DNA from: Leptodactylus fallax
Taxonomy: Eukaryota > Chordata > Amphibia > Anura > Leptodactylidae
Direction: 5' to 3'
NCBI GenBank assembly: GCA_947044405.1
Contig: CAMRHE010000021.1
Span: 7,362,501-7,426,500 of the forward strand
DNA length: 64,000 nucleotides
Position 1 is the stretch's first letter, and the number at the start of each line of letters is the position of its first letter. Below are positions 23,701 through 36,115 of the stretch, piece after piece. The notes under the pieces are model-generated. The model saw only the letters and a program-made list of their open reading frames with translations. It made no database searches and was not told the DNA's origin. A program made the position numbers and the translations under genes.

Positions 23701-24179
23701 TTTTTGGATTGTCATAAGGTGACAGCAACAAACATTAATGGTAGTAATGTAACGGATTCAGATGGACCCCACCCATTAGAATTGACTATGATGTAAAAAA
23801 CATGATGGATAATTTCTTCTATGCATACAGGACTTTTTCTTACATTAGAAAAAAGATGCTTCTGCCATATTTTTTACAGCGCGAACCCACCCTTAGGCAT
23901 TTAACCTATTATTACGAATTGGAAGTGTATTGAAAATGTATGAGGATCATTAGGAAAATACATCTAAATATATCTATATATTCCTGGTCGTCCATTGGCA
24001 GCAACACAAATGGTCTAATAAAAAGAGGAAATAATAGACAAATTAATCGTTGTAGACCCTTATGAAAAATTCAGAAACACTGTTTCAGAGAAATTAAAGA
24101 AAAAACTTGAAGATGCAGGAGCTGGCAAACAGGATTTTTGACATCAGAAGTTGACAAGTTGGAGGTTGTTCGCAATTTT
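23701..24179. other. Non-coding flank of DIRS-like element
   Basis: No recognisable coding sequence. The right part (after about 23990) may be 5' sequence of the DIRS-like element. Confidence 0.4.
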
Positions 24180-24389
24180 TTTTTCCTGCATGGTGCAGTA
24201 TCACCACAGACAAGTGGATTCTAGATCTCAAAAAAGAAAAAGGTTATGTAATAGAAATTCTCCACAGACCAAAGGATAATTTTCTTCTAAATTCCTCATG
24301 TTTTTCCTATGATACAAGATTTTCTGGAAAAAAATTCCATAGAAGAAGTCCCAGAAGAGGAACAATGTTATGGAATTTATTGAAAATTT

Positions 24390-25537
24390 TTTCTAGTTCC
24401 AAAAATTCCTAGAAACTGATCATAGATCTCAGATCCCTGAACCATTATGTGAAGAAAACTCACTTCAAGATGGAAACAATAAGGCGTTACAGCAGTCCTT
24501 ATTGTCCTAGCATCCTTGGACCTGAAAGATACATATCTGCACGTTCCCATTCATCTGGTTTCAATCATTTAGGATCAATCAGACACTACCAATTCAAAAC
24601 ACTCCCTTTTGTTCTAACTTCCTCTCCAAGGGTTTTCTCCAAAGTAGCAGTAGTAGTAGTAGTAGCAGTTCTGAGGTTGAGAGGTTGAGGTTATCTCGAC
24701 GATTTGCTTAAAGCCACTCCATCCACATCTCTTCTGCAAGATCACCTCAAAGTAGTTATTACAGTTCTCAGAGAACTTGGATTCCAGATATACTGGGAAA
24801 AAGTCCCACTTACTACCAGAAACTTCAATATATTTTCAAGGCTTCACAATAAACACAGATTTGCAAGCTCTTTCTCTTCCTCGAAAGAGAATTCAAAAGA
24901 TTCAGGCTTTGGTAAAAGTTTTAATCAAATCTCCGCTATCTACGATTCATCAAATCATGAAGACTTTGAGGTTGTTAGTAACCGCAATAGATGCAGTATA
25001 TTGGGCTGTGGTACACATCTGGAGTCTCCAACGCAAGATGCTTCTTCATTGGAATGGAGATATGAACAGGATGCCTACAAAAATAAGTCTAGACCAAGCT
25101 ACAAAAGAAGACTTGAAATGGTGGTTTGAGCCACACAACTCGAAGAAGGGAAAATGTTTCCAGTTCAAGGAGTCAGGCATCATAACCACAGATGCCTCCC
25201 AGAGAGTTTAGGGTGCTCATCTAAAAACCTTCTGGGCACAAGGCCTATGGGATAAATTGGACAGATGCCGTTCTTCGAGAGATGAAAGCTGTCTGGTTGG
25301 CATTTCTGCATTTCAAACCATTGATCTAGGACAAATCTGTCCTAATTCAAACAGACAACCAATTAGTGGCCTATTATTTGAACATGCAGGGTGGAACTCG
25401 AAGCAAGTTACTGATGACAGAATGCAAAAAGATTTTTTAATTGGCAGCATCTGCCCTGCTGGACTTAAGAGCTCTGCATATAAAAGGATCTCTGAATACC
25501 AGAGTTGGATGGCACTCGACCATCACAGTGGAAACTA
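24390..25537 (+). pseudogene. DIRS-like reverse transcriptase/RNase H, broken
   Basis: RT motifs include DLRSLNHYVKKTHFKME near 24420-24475, LDLKDTYLHVPIH near 24515-24550, SSPRVFSKV near 24624, and an intact YLDD catalytic box at about 24693-24704. The frame at 24777-25211 continues with FQGFTINTDLQALSLPRKRI, IDAVYWA, and DLKWWFEPHN. It ends in IITTDASQ, the first RNase H aspartate block. LHIKGSLNT and WHS blocks follow near 25474-25520. A GTA-repeat expansion near 24645-24666 and multiple frameshifts separate the boxes. The order fits DIRS elements of vertebrates. Confidence 0.85.
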
Positions 25538-27141
<1,604 letters not shown>

Positions 27142-27189
27142 TAAATCCCAGATATTTTCATCTTCTAACAGACAGATGGGGAATGACAC

Positions 27190-28495
27190 AGATTGACTTA
27201 CAGTGTTCTGTTCTCTGAATCCTTAAGATCACCCGTATGCAGTGGACGCATTCTCCATAAATTGGAGACACAAATTTCTTTACATCTTTCCTCCAGTATA
27301 GATAATCCAGAGACTTCTGCAGAAAATATTGCTGGAAGGTTCATCAGTGATAATAATAGCACCATTCTGACCCCGAAGGGTTTGGTTTCCTCTATTATTG
27401 CAAATTTCGAACAACGAGCATTGGCCTCTTCCTCAGTATCTGGATCTGTTAATCCAGAAAGGCCTGTTCCATCCAGTAATGAGCAAACTCTATCTTTCAG
27501 CTTGGTTTGTGAGGGGTCAAGACTGAAGAATACAGGGTTATTTACATCAGTAATTAATACTCTATTGGCAACCCGTAAGGATTCTGTAATTAAGATTTAT
27601 CATAAAATATGGTCTAAATTCTCTTCCTGGTTCAGCAATTCAGTGTTCTACAATTTTTGCAAAATGGCTTTCAAAAAGTACTTAAATTGAATATTCTCAA
27701 AGTACATATGACAGCTATTAATGTCATGACTGATGGAAAATTTTCTGGTCATCTATTAGTATCAAGATTTTTCAAAGCAATTTGGGAATCTGAGACCGGA
27801 AGTAAAACTTCCTATGCCTGTTTGGGACTTTTCTGGTGTTCTCAATGCTCTGACATCCCATTCATTTGAACCAATACAGGACATTGACCTAAAATGGTTA
27901 TCATGTAAAGTGGCTTTTCTAGTAGCAATTACATCTGCTAAAAGGCTAGGAGAACTACAGGCTTTATCTTCAAGAAGACCGTACTTAAGATTCTTGCCCA
28001 ATGGGGTCCTCCTGAGAGATTTGCCAAATTTCATACCTAAAGTTCCTTCTTCAATAAAGAATCTTTCTTACCAGTTTTCTATCCTCATCCTGAGGCAGAA
28101 GAACATGAATATGTTTCCATACTTTAGATGTTAAAAGAGCTATTCTGACCTACCTGGACAGAACCACGAATTTTAGAAAAGAGGATAATTTATTTGTACT
28201 TTTTTCAGGCACTAGGAAGGGAATGAAATCCTCTAAAGACACATTGGCCAGATGGATCCAGTCTACTATTCTGGAGGCCTAGTTAGCAAATTTCTCTTTA
28301 CCAATTATGCCAAAGGCACATTCTACACATTCCACAGCAACTTCATGGGCTGAAAACGTACAAGTATCTATCCTGGATATTTGTAATGCTGCCTTCTGGA
28401 ACTCTTCCTTTACCTTCATCAAGAATTATCATCTGGACATTCACTCTGTGGATCCAGCCTTTGGCACAGCAGTACTTATTACGGTATCCAAATGA
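27190..28495 (+). pseudogene. DIRS-like RNase H tail and tyrosine recombinase, broken
   Basis: DHPYAVDAFSINWRHKFLYI and FPPV at about 27227-27300 are the end of the RNase H region. Further on come KWLSCKVAFLVAITSAKRLG (plus frame at 27814-28134) and FVLFSGTRKGMKSSKDTLARW near 28195-28260. The frame at 28307-28495 holds KAHSTHSTATSWAE with ICNAAFWNSS and FIKNYHLD, matching the His-x-x-Arg and Tyr boxes of tyrosine recombinases. The expected Arg of the HxxR box reads His here. Stops between boxes show inactivity. Confidence 0.82.
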
Positions 28496-28559
28496 TGATC
28501 TTCTGCCCTTAGGTAGCTAGCTAGGTCCAATCTGTGCTGCTGCAGCACCAATAAGAAAG

Positions 28560-28826
28560 TCAAAATTGGGTTTTACCTAATATTTTACTTTCTTTGAGTT
28601 CAAGTCAGCACAGCATACCCTCCCAACTTAGAATTAAGTAAAAAAAAAACCTCATCCATTAAAACACAAGGAAATTCTTATATCAATTATCAATTATGCT
28701 AATTAACTGTCTCATTGCTACATAGGTGGGTAGGTTCTAGGAGGAATTAAAGGCGAGGATATAGACCCATCTGTGCTTCCTTGAACTCAAAGTAAAATTT
28801 CAGGTAAAACCCAATTTTGTCTATAA
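28560..28826. repeat. Inverted repeat, probable DIRS terminal/hairpin
   Basis: CAAAATTGGGTTTTACCT at 28561-28578 and about 45 bases after it are inverted at about 28781-28826 (ACTCAAAGTAAAATTTCAGG, then GTAAAACCCAATTTTG). The arms have about 90% identity and a spacer of about 180 bp. It lies just 3' of the recombinase remnant. Inverted terminal repeats are typical of DIRS elements. Confidence 0.75.
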
Positions 28827-28859
28827 CTTGTAATCACGTATTTTGTCATATGTTTTGTA

Positions 28860-29103
28860 GGTGATATCTATGATAGCTCTTTACCTATGCTGTGATATCT
28901 GAGTGATATCTGCTGTGATCCATCTGTTTACCTCTGGTATCAACCAGCATGTAACGTGTGTTAAGGCCATGTATTTTGCAGAAGATGTCTGCTGCAGCGG
29001 GTTATCAACACTTTCAGGTGATATCTGCTGTCACTTTGTTATCTCTAGTCAGATATTTTAGAGCATATAATCTGTATGTTGCCTTATATATTTGCAGGTG
29101 ATA
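28860..29103. repeat. Local degenerate tandem repeat, target of the next Tc1
   Basis: GTGATATCTGCTGTGATCC with the following CATCTGTTTACCTC recurs after the Tc1 element at 30567-30600 (ctccggtgatccatctgttt), and GTGATATCTGCTGT recurs at 29020. The Tc1 element at 29104-30566 split one unit at the TA of GATATC. Confidence 0.65.
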
Positions 29104-30566
29104 CAGTTCCTTGCGAAAGTATTCGGCCCCCTTGAACTTTTCAACCTTTTGCCACATTTCAGGCTTCAAACATAAGGATATAAAATTTAAATTTTTTTGG
29201 TGAAGAATCAACAAGTGGGACACAATCGTGAAGTGGAACGAAATTTATTGGATATTTTAAACTTTTGTAAAAAATAAAAAAACTGAAAAGTGGGGCGTGC
29301 CAAATTATTTGGCCCCCTTAAGTTAATACTTTGTAGTGCCACCTTTTGCTGCGATTACAGCTGCAAGTCACTTGGGGTATGTCTCTATCAGTTTTGCACA
29401 TTGAGAGACTGAAATTGTAGATTTTGCTTTATGTTTGGGATCATTGTCTTGTTGGAAGATAAATCTCCGTCCCAGTCTCAGGTCTTTTGCAGACTCCAAC
29501 AGGTTTTCTACCAGAATGGTCCTGTATTTGGCTCCATCCATCTTCCCATCAATTTTAACCATCTTCCCTGTCCCTGCTGAAGAAAAGCAGGCCCAAACCA
29601 TGATGCTGCCATCATCATGTTTGACAGTGGGGATGGTGTGTTCAGGGTGATGAGCTGTGTTGCTTTTATGCCAAACATATAGTTTTGCATTGTGGCCAAA
29701 AAGTTCGATTTTGGTTTCATCTGACCAGAGCTCCTTCTTCCACGTGTTTGGTGTGTCTCCCAGGTGTCTTGTGGCAAACTTTAAATGAGACTTTTTATGG
29801 ATATCTTTGAGAAATAGCTTTCTTTTTGCCACTCTTCCATAAAGTCCAGATTTGTGCAGTGTACGACTGATTGTTGTCCTATGGACAGACTCTCCCACCT
29901 CAGCTGTAGATCTCTGCAGTTCATCCAGAGTGATCATGGGCCTCTTGGCTGCATCTCTGATCAGTCTTCTCCTTGTTTGAGATGAAAGTTTAGAGGGATG
30001 GCCGGGTCTTGGTAGATTTGCAGTGGTCTGATACTCCTTCCATTTCAATATGATCGCTTGCACAGTGCTCCTTGGGATGTTTAAAGTTTGGGAAATCTTT
30101 TTGTATCCAAATCCGGCTTTAAACTTCTCCACAACAGTATCACGGACATGCCTGGTATGTTCCTTGGTCTTCATGATGCTCTCTGCACTTTAAACAGAAC
30201 CCTGAGACTATCACAGAGCAGGTGCATTTATACGGAGACTTGATTACACACAGGTGGATTATATTTATCATCATCAGTCATTTAGGACAACAATGGATCA
30301 TTCAGAGATCCTCACTGAACTTCTGGAGTGAGTTTGCTGCACTGAAAGTAAAGGGGCCGAATAATATTGCACGCCCCACTTTTCAGTTTTTTATTTTTTA
30401 CAAAAGTTTAAAATAACCAATAAATTTCGTTCCACTTCACAATTGTGTCCCACTTGTTGTTGATTCTTCACCAAAAAATTTTAATTTTATATCTTTATGT
30501 TTGAAGCCTGAAATGTGGCAAAAGGTTGAAAAGTTCAAGGGGACCGAATACTTTCGCAAGGCACTG
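29104..30566 (-). mobile_element. Tc1-like element with internal deletion
   Basis: The ends are TA-CAGTTCCTTGCGAAAGTATT at left and the inverse at right (about 30545-30566-TA). Inverted terminal regions are about 210 bp. Total length 1463 bp, shorter than other Tc1 elements here because part of the transposase C-terminal region is deleted. A related truncated copy is at 54850-55313. Confidence 0.95.
29323..30174 (-). pseudogene. Tc1-like transposase lacking the third catalytic residue region
   Basis: The 268-codon open frame starts at the ATG on the minus strand at 30174 (MKTKEHTRHVRDTVVEKFKA). It keeps the DNA-binding region (KISQTLNIPRSTVQAIILKW), the first catalytic Asp at about residue 152 (ELWSDETKIELFG) and the second at about 243 (FQQDNDPKH). 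After KAKST it jumps to SVSQCAKLIETYPK, so the SPDLNPIE block with the catalytic Glu is missing by an in-frame deletion. A TGA after ETYPK then precedes residues that continue to the natural end at 29323. The long open frame cannot make an active transposase. Confidence 0.92.
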
Positions 30567-30568
30567 TA

Positions 30569-30990
30569 TCTCCGGTGATCCATCTGTTTACCTCAGGTAT
30601 TATAGAACTTATAACCTGTGAGATCATGTGTTATTTCTATACAATACTGATGATTAAGAAAGGAGAAATCCACAGTAGCTGCTTCTTAGTCTTGTCTGTA
30701 GGAAAATATGTTATAGTAAGAATCAGATAATGGTGAGATCTGTATGTGACAGAGTTAAACCTAATAAAGAGGAAATTTTTTTTTTTGCCAGAATATTGTA
30801 TTATTTTAATGTTAAAGCCAGAAAAAAAAACACATAGAGGTAACATTTGAGAGGTCAAAACATCAGGCAAATATGCTCATCATAAAGCATGTTCCCTCCT
30901 ATGGTTTCAAATGAGTGACACTTGTTTATTGAATGTCTGTAACAGGATTAGCAGAAAGGCAAATTGGGCTTTAAGGCAGTCTTCTACAGC
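30569..30990. other. Non-coding, nothing recognised
   Basis: Holds the continuation of the tandem repeat (to about 30620), then AT-rich sequence. Confidence 0.4.
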
Positions 30991-30999
30991 TGCAACGTA

Positions 31000-32990
31000 T
31001 AAGATTTACATTCACTTCTTCTATTGCAGATCTCTGAGAATATGCCTCAGCCAACTACTAAAAAGTTTGCAAGATGGCATCACCTGAGTAGATTCTAGAA
31101 AGCCTATTATTCATGAATTACAGGGCTGAATCCTGTAGGATGATTCTTTAGATGTCATTAAGTTTTTATGGCAGCTTTCGCTGTAGTAGGAGCTGCACAA
31201 AGTTGCTAAGCGACTATATTCCATCATAAACCACTGCTCTATCTTACCTTTCCAGACTAACAATCTATTCAGGCTTCAACTGGAGAAAATTCTTGAATAC
31301 TTGTCAGAGGAAAATGGACACATGTTTCTACACCTGTCCTTCCATCACCAACATGGGACATCTGAAAAGTTCTAGAGAAGCAGTTTGTTTCCAGAACAAA
31401 CTGGGATAGAATAGAAGTCATGATGGGAACAATGAAGCCAGGCTCCAAGGGTCACCAGCAAGGGGTCTTCTACTATGGTCAAAGGATACACTTTCAAGTT
31501 CAAGTTCTGGAAAAAGTTCCATGACTGAATAGGCAAGAGAAACTACTCCTGATTTTTTCCCCCAAACCAGGCAACAAGTAAAGACTCATCAAGGATGCAG
31601 CAGATGTGAAAAGGTTTCTAATGGAGAAGGTCAAAATGGAAGTCATCCAGTCAATTACAGCACTTCAGATAGCTTCATAGCTTCTATAATCTTACCTGAC
31701 ACATACCTACATATGCTTGAATTGTCAGTTCTAATGCCTTGTGTTTTGCACCACTTCCAATCCAAGTGTCTACAATAAGTGCTATGGCTCTGACAGCCAG
31801 ACTTTGTCTGCAGTGGGTGGCAATTACACCCCCTACCTCAAGGATTGTTGGTTTAATTTTAGCTCCATCCACACAATTGCTTCTTCCTTTTACCTGTAGT
31901 TGACTACTCATACTTCTGAGGATCATGTTTCTTCATCCAGGAGAAGTCTCAACTATTCCCAGAATGCAGAATCTATTCTCAATTCTCACAGATGTCTCTC
32001 AAATTATCCAAAGTGATAAAATATTTCAAATAGTGTCTTAGTTCATCTTAGTCAACCTGTCAGCTCACCTATGAGGATGTTGGTCAGCCATTGATCCCTT
32101 GGACCAAAGCTCACATTCACTCCATCAAGCCAACCTCTTGTCTAGATGGAGCAGTCATTAAACTTCCTATATCGACTAATTTCTTTCTCGTCACATGTAG
32201 AGAGTTAATGGTGCCAACAGAGCCAGATACAACTGAGAACTACCAAACTAATCCTAGCTTATTTTTGTCCCCTTCAGCATAAGCACATTGTTATTGTTCA
32301 TATGGACAATTTTCTACTCATTAACAAATAGAAAAGAACCAGAATCTGATCTTTCCAGAGAATTAAGTAATTGTCCTGGTTTAAGATCAATGTCATCAAC
32401 TATTAAGATTTTCACATTTAGCCGCACATAACGGGAAATCTGATTGACTCAGCTGCAGCAGTGCCTTTCACTTGTAGAATAGAGCCTGAATGCCTTTGGT
32501 CCTCCCACAAATTGTCAAGTAGATGGGTCCTCCTGTTCTCTAGGAAGATGGGCAAGTAAGTGAATGCCATAGCCATAATGCTATTGTCTATTATGGTCAT
32601 TTTCACAGCAAGGTTCAGATATTGGGAAATTCCAGTACAGTACGACCTTCTCTTCCAGCAAGGGTTACTTACTCTCATGTTAACTATCTTCAACTATCTT
32701 CAGGTCACCATACCATGCTGAGGCTCGGTATCTTGTACAGTTTATGGTTTAGAGTTCCACACTCTTTTCAGAGCCATTCATTACATTGTTGCATTCTGCA
32801 GGACAGGACACCAACTTAGCATCACCTTCAGCGATTACAGTGTTAACAGCATGGCATAGAGGATTTATCCTTTGACATAACAGTGTTAATAAAAGCTTCT
32901 CAGATCCCACCCAAATTAGCACTGCCTCACATATCCCATTTTGTGTGCTTCTAACAGATGACCATGAAGAAAATTTACTTACCGAAATTT
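31000..32990 (+). mobile_element. Second DIRS-like element, strongly decayed
   Basis: Plus-strand readings contain fragments in DIRS order. These are KVKMEVIQSITALQI with DTYLHMLELSVLMPC near 31630-31740 (RT), KVIKYFK and SHWSLGPKLTFTPSSQP near 32010-32130, SSHVES near 32190, and FGPPTN with LLWSF near 32495-32600 (RNase H side). Stops and shifts are frequent, and no domain is complete. The inverted repeat at 32965-32993/34716-34744 adjoins it. I recognise it by similarity of motif order to the element at 24180-28500, so assignment is moderate. Confidence 0.6.
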
Positions 32991-33039
32991 TCAATTACCC
33001 CCCCCCCCCTTAAATATATTTTCATTCCTACATACAATA

Positions 33040-34560
33040 CAGTCAGGCCAAAAGTTTTGAGAATGATACAAGTATAAATTTACAAAGTCTACTGCTTCAG
33101 TTTTTCTAATGGCAATTTGCATATACTCCAGAATGTTATAAAGAGTGACAGCTTAACAGTAATTACTTGCAAAATCAATATTTGCCTAGAAAATGAACTT
33201 TATCCCCCAAAACACATCAACATCATGCAGCCCTGCCTTAAAAGGACCACCAACACGCAGTGATTGCTCCATAACACAGGTGTGGGTGTTGATGAGGACA
33301 GGGCTGGAGATCAATCTGTCATGATTAAGTAAGAATGACACCACTGGACACTTAAAAGGAGGCTGGTGCTGCCATTATTGTTTCTCTTCTGTTAACCATG
33401 GTTATCTCTAAAGAAACACGTGCAGTCATCATTGCACTGCACAAAAATGGCCTAACTGGGAAGAGTATTGCAGCTAGAAAGATTGCACCTCAGTCAACAA
33501 CTATCGCATCATCAAGAACCAAGGAGAGAGGTCCATTGGTGCCAAAAGGCCCAGGGCGCCCAAGAAAGACCAGCAAGCGGCAGGACTGTCTCTAAAAGTG
33601 TCAGCGCGGGACGGGCACCAGCAGTGCAGAGCTTGCGAGGAATGGCAGCAGGCAGGTGTGAGTGCATCTGCACGCACTGTGAGGCGGAGACCTTGGAGCA
33701 AGGCCTGGTCTCAAGGAGGGCAGCAAAGAAGCCACTTCTCTCCAGAAAAAACATCAGGGACAGACTGATATTCTGCAAAAGGTACAGGGAGGGACTGCTG
33801 AGGACTGGGGTAAAGTCATTTTCTCTGATGAATCCCCTTTTCGATTGTTTGGAACATCTGGAAAACAGCATTCGGAGAAGAAGAGGTGAGCGCTACCACC
33901 AGTCTTGTCTCATGCCAACTGTAAAGCATCCTGAAACCATTCATGTGTGGGGTTGCTTCTCAGCCAAGGGAATCGGCTCTCTCACAGTCTTGCCTAAAAA
34001 CAAAGCCATGAATAAAGAATGGTACCAGAATGTCCTCCAAGAGCAACTCTCCCAACCGTCCAAGAGCAGTTTGGCGCTCAACAATGCCTTTTCCAGCATG
34101 ATGGAGCACCTTGCCATAAAGCAAAGGTGATAACTAAATGGCTCAGGGAACAAAACATAGAGATTTTGGGTCCATGGCCTGGAAACTCCCCAGATCTTAA
34201 TCCCATTGAGAACTTGTGGTCAATCATCAAGAGACGGGGGACAGACAAAACCAACAAATTCAGACAAAATTAAAGCATGATTCTGCAAGAATGGACGCTA
34301 TCAGTCAGGATTTGGCCAGAAGGATGAGAGCAGCCAGGGAGAATGCAGAGGTCCTGAAGAAGAAGGGTCAACACGCAAATATTGACTTGCTGCATTAACT
34401 CATTCTAACTGTCAATATAAGCTTCTGTTACTCATAATATGAATGCAATTATATTTCTGTATGTGTAAAAACATCTGACAAACACACATAAAAACCAGAG
34501 GGCAGCAGATCATGTGAAAATATAATATTTGTGTCTTCTCAAAACTTTTGGCCATGACTG
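33040..34560 (+). mobile_element. Tc1-like element with DD35E spacing (Traveler-like)
   Basis: TA-CAGTCAGGCCAAAAGTTTTG at left matches the inverse of the right end (about 34539-34560-TA). The length is 1521 bp. Counting residues from Asp in QHDGAPCHKAKV to Glu in SPDLNPIE gives 35 intervening positions, which is the spacing used to define the Traveler family. Several frameshifts break the transposase. Confidence 0.92.
33398..34398 (+). pseudogene. Traveler-like transposase, multiply frameshifted
   Basis: The start at ATG 33398 (MVISKETRAVIIALHKNGLT) leads into a helix-turn-helix and a GRPRKTSKRQD linker. The frame then changes near 33590 (SVSAGRAPAVQSL and AAKKPLLSRKNIRDRL in one frame). It changes again near 33800 (VIFSDESPFRLFG with the first Asp) and near 34010-34060 for FQHDGAPCHKA and [20 protein letters not shown]. 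The tail near 34270-34398 contains ISQDLARRMRAARENAEVL. At least four shifts separate the blocks, so the copy is dead, though all three catalytic residues remain recognisable. Confidence 0.9.
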
Positions 34561-34941
34561 TACAAGTGTGGTGAGGTCTCCCCAACTTTTTATAGGCAAT
34601 CCATGATTAATTAATTGATCTTAATTACTGCTTATTAACCTGTCTCTCTGTCTCTTCTAATTGTACCCAGGGGGATATTAACCCATTTGTGTGTGCTGCA
34701 TCCAGGCTACAGGAAATTAAAATTTTGGTAAGTAAATTTTCTTCTTTCTTTTTCTCTCTCTTTCCCTGTATATTGTGACAACTCGCGGGTTATCTCAGCT
34801 GAAGGGATCACCATCTCTTCATCAAGATGGTTGGCACATCTGAAACCTTCAACAAATTCTCAGTGCAACACAGGGAATTTGGTTCAAAATTGACCTTAGC
34901 CAGCTTTATCCTTCTGTTCACACAGCAAGCAACAGGTACAT

Positions 34942-35085
34942 CACAGTGTAAAAGTTTTAGGCACAAAGTGAATGAACAAGAGAGAAATCTAAATCAAATC
35001 AATATTTGGTGTGACAGCTCTCTGCCTTTAAGCTTTTCACAGAAAGTCTGCAGAGCTTTCCTCTTAGGACTTTCTGCTTCATTTA
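34942..35085 (+). mobile_element. Fragment of a Tc1-type or similar DNA transposon end
   Basis: CACAGTGTAAAAGTTTTAGG followed by aaagtgaatgaac and aatatttggtgtgac resembles the terminal part of a common vertebrate DNA transposon, from memory. A stretch that normally lies between the two parts appears instead at about 35936-36010. No transposase is present. Confidence 0.4.
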
Positions 35086-35089
35086 TACC

Positions 35090-35290
35090 TATAGGGAAAC
35101 CGCCATCGTTTTCATAGGTATAATTGATATGCTGCAATTTCCAGAAATGCAATGGTTTTGGAAATTGCAGCATTTCTGCTGCGGGTATTTTTCTGCAATG
35201 TATAGATCGAATTCGCTAGAATCCCAACAACTTTGCAGGGACTGTAAAACGTTGCAGTTTGTGCTATGGCGTTTCCACCAGATATGTAAC
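35090..35290. repeat. Fragment related to the 56236-56529 MITE
   Basis: Shared blocks are cctatagggaaacc, ataggtataattga, tgctgcaatttcc-like and gcgtttccacca. The order is partly rearranged relative to the 56236-56529 copy. Confidence 0.4.
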
Positions 35291-35293
35291 TGA

Positions 35294-35556
35294 AGTGACC
35301 CTCCCCTACCCTGATTTTCTCTACATTTTACACAGACCCGTACTCCAAGCCCATACTACATACACAGTTACTGAGTGAGAGACAGAAACATCTTTCAATA
35401 CCGTAGCCAGGAAAATAATAAAGACATGCAAGATTTCACAGAAAGGAGCCAAAATACATTAATAAAGTATATTTACAAATATACAAAATTTACTAATGAC
35501 ACAAACACGACCAGAAAATCAAAAGTTGTTCGAATGTTTAGTTACGCTTTAAGAAA
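35294..35556 (+). repeat. Family B repeat, single-arm copy
   Basis: Collinear with 11880-12157 over most of its length (ctacattttacacag, gtactccaagc, gatttcacagaaaggagc, gaaaatcaaaagttg) with the TTTAGTTACGCTTTAA end. Confidence 0.7.
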
Positions 35557-35840
35557 TTTTCCACAACACGTACTAAAACCACCTGTCTTTTGTTGGCAGG
35601 TTTAAATATTTATAGTTTCAAACCCCATTCACGTATAAGAAAAAAAATTTGTGCAGGACATGTGCCAGATTTTCATATCCACAGCTTGCCTGTTATTTTG
35701 CAGAACAGCTGTTAATTTTTCACTGCAGCTTTTACCATTTGCAATGCATGGCAAGTCCATGACTACATATTCATATAGTACATGTGGATTTTTCCTCAGA
35801 ACTGCTGTAGATTTGTTGCAGTTTTGCAGTTTTACAGCAA

Positions 35841-36115
35841 GATGTGCACCAAGTCCTATAGTTAAGCAAAGTTTGCTTTAAATTACATATTCTTGAACTT
35901 TCATTTTTTGTGTTATCTAGGTTTGAAAAAAAAATCTGTAAAGTAGTAATGCTTTAAAAATAGAAGTGTTAATGGTTTATTTTTGTCAATTAACAAAATT
36001 AAGTGAGCAAAACAGAATATAATACATGTCTTAAGCATGATATGCACCTAGTCTTATAGTAGAGCATAGTTTGCTTTAAATTACATATTCTTGAACTTTT
36101 ATGTTTTTTGTTTTT
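35841..36115. repeat. 75-bp direct repeat flanking a transposon fragment
   Basis: The block at 35841-35915 recurs at 36040-36115 (tttgctttaaattacatatt and cttgaactttcat/ttat). Between them lies the 35936-36025 segment resembling transposon sequence. Confidence 0.7.

Larger units (their letters stand above)
32965..34747. repeat. Inverted-repeat arms flanking a Tc1 insertion
   Basis: GAAGAAAATTTACTTACCGA at about 32966-32985 is inverted at about 34725-34747 (TTTTGGTAAGTAAATTTTCT). The arms continue for about 30 bp with one or two mismatches. The Tc1 element at 33040-34560 occupies the spacer, which would be about 230 bp without it. This matches the layout of the 28560-28826 inverted repeat and suggests a DIRS terminal hairpin. 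Confidence 0.65.

Noticed and set aside
27193..27690. 165-codon plus-strand ORF as a separate gene
   Set aside because: It overlaps the RNase H tail and linker of the DIRS-like element in a different frame; the recognisable motifs are in the other frame.
33512..33871. 119-codon minus-strand ORF
   Set aside because: Antisense shadow of the Traveler-like transposase.
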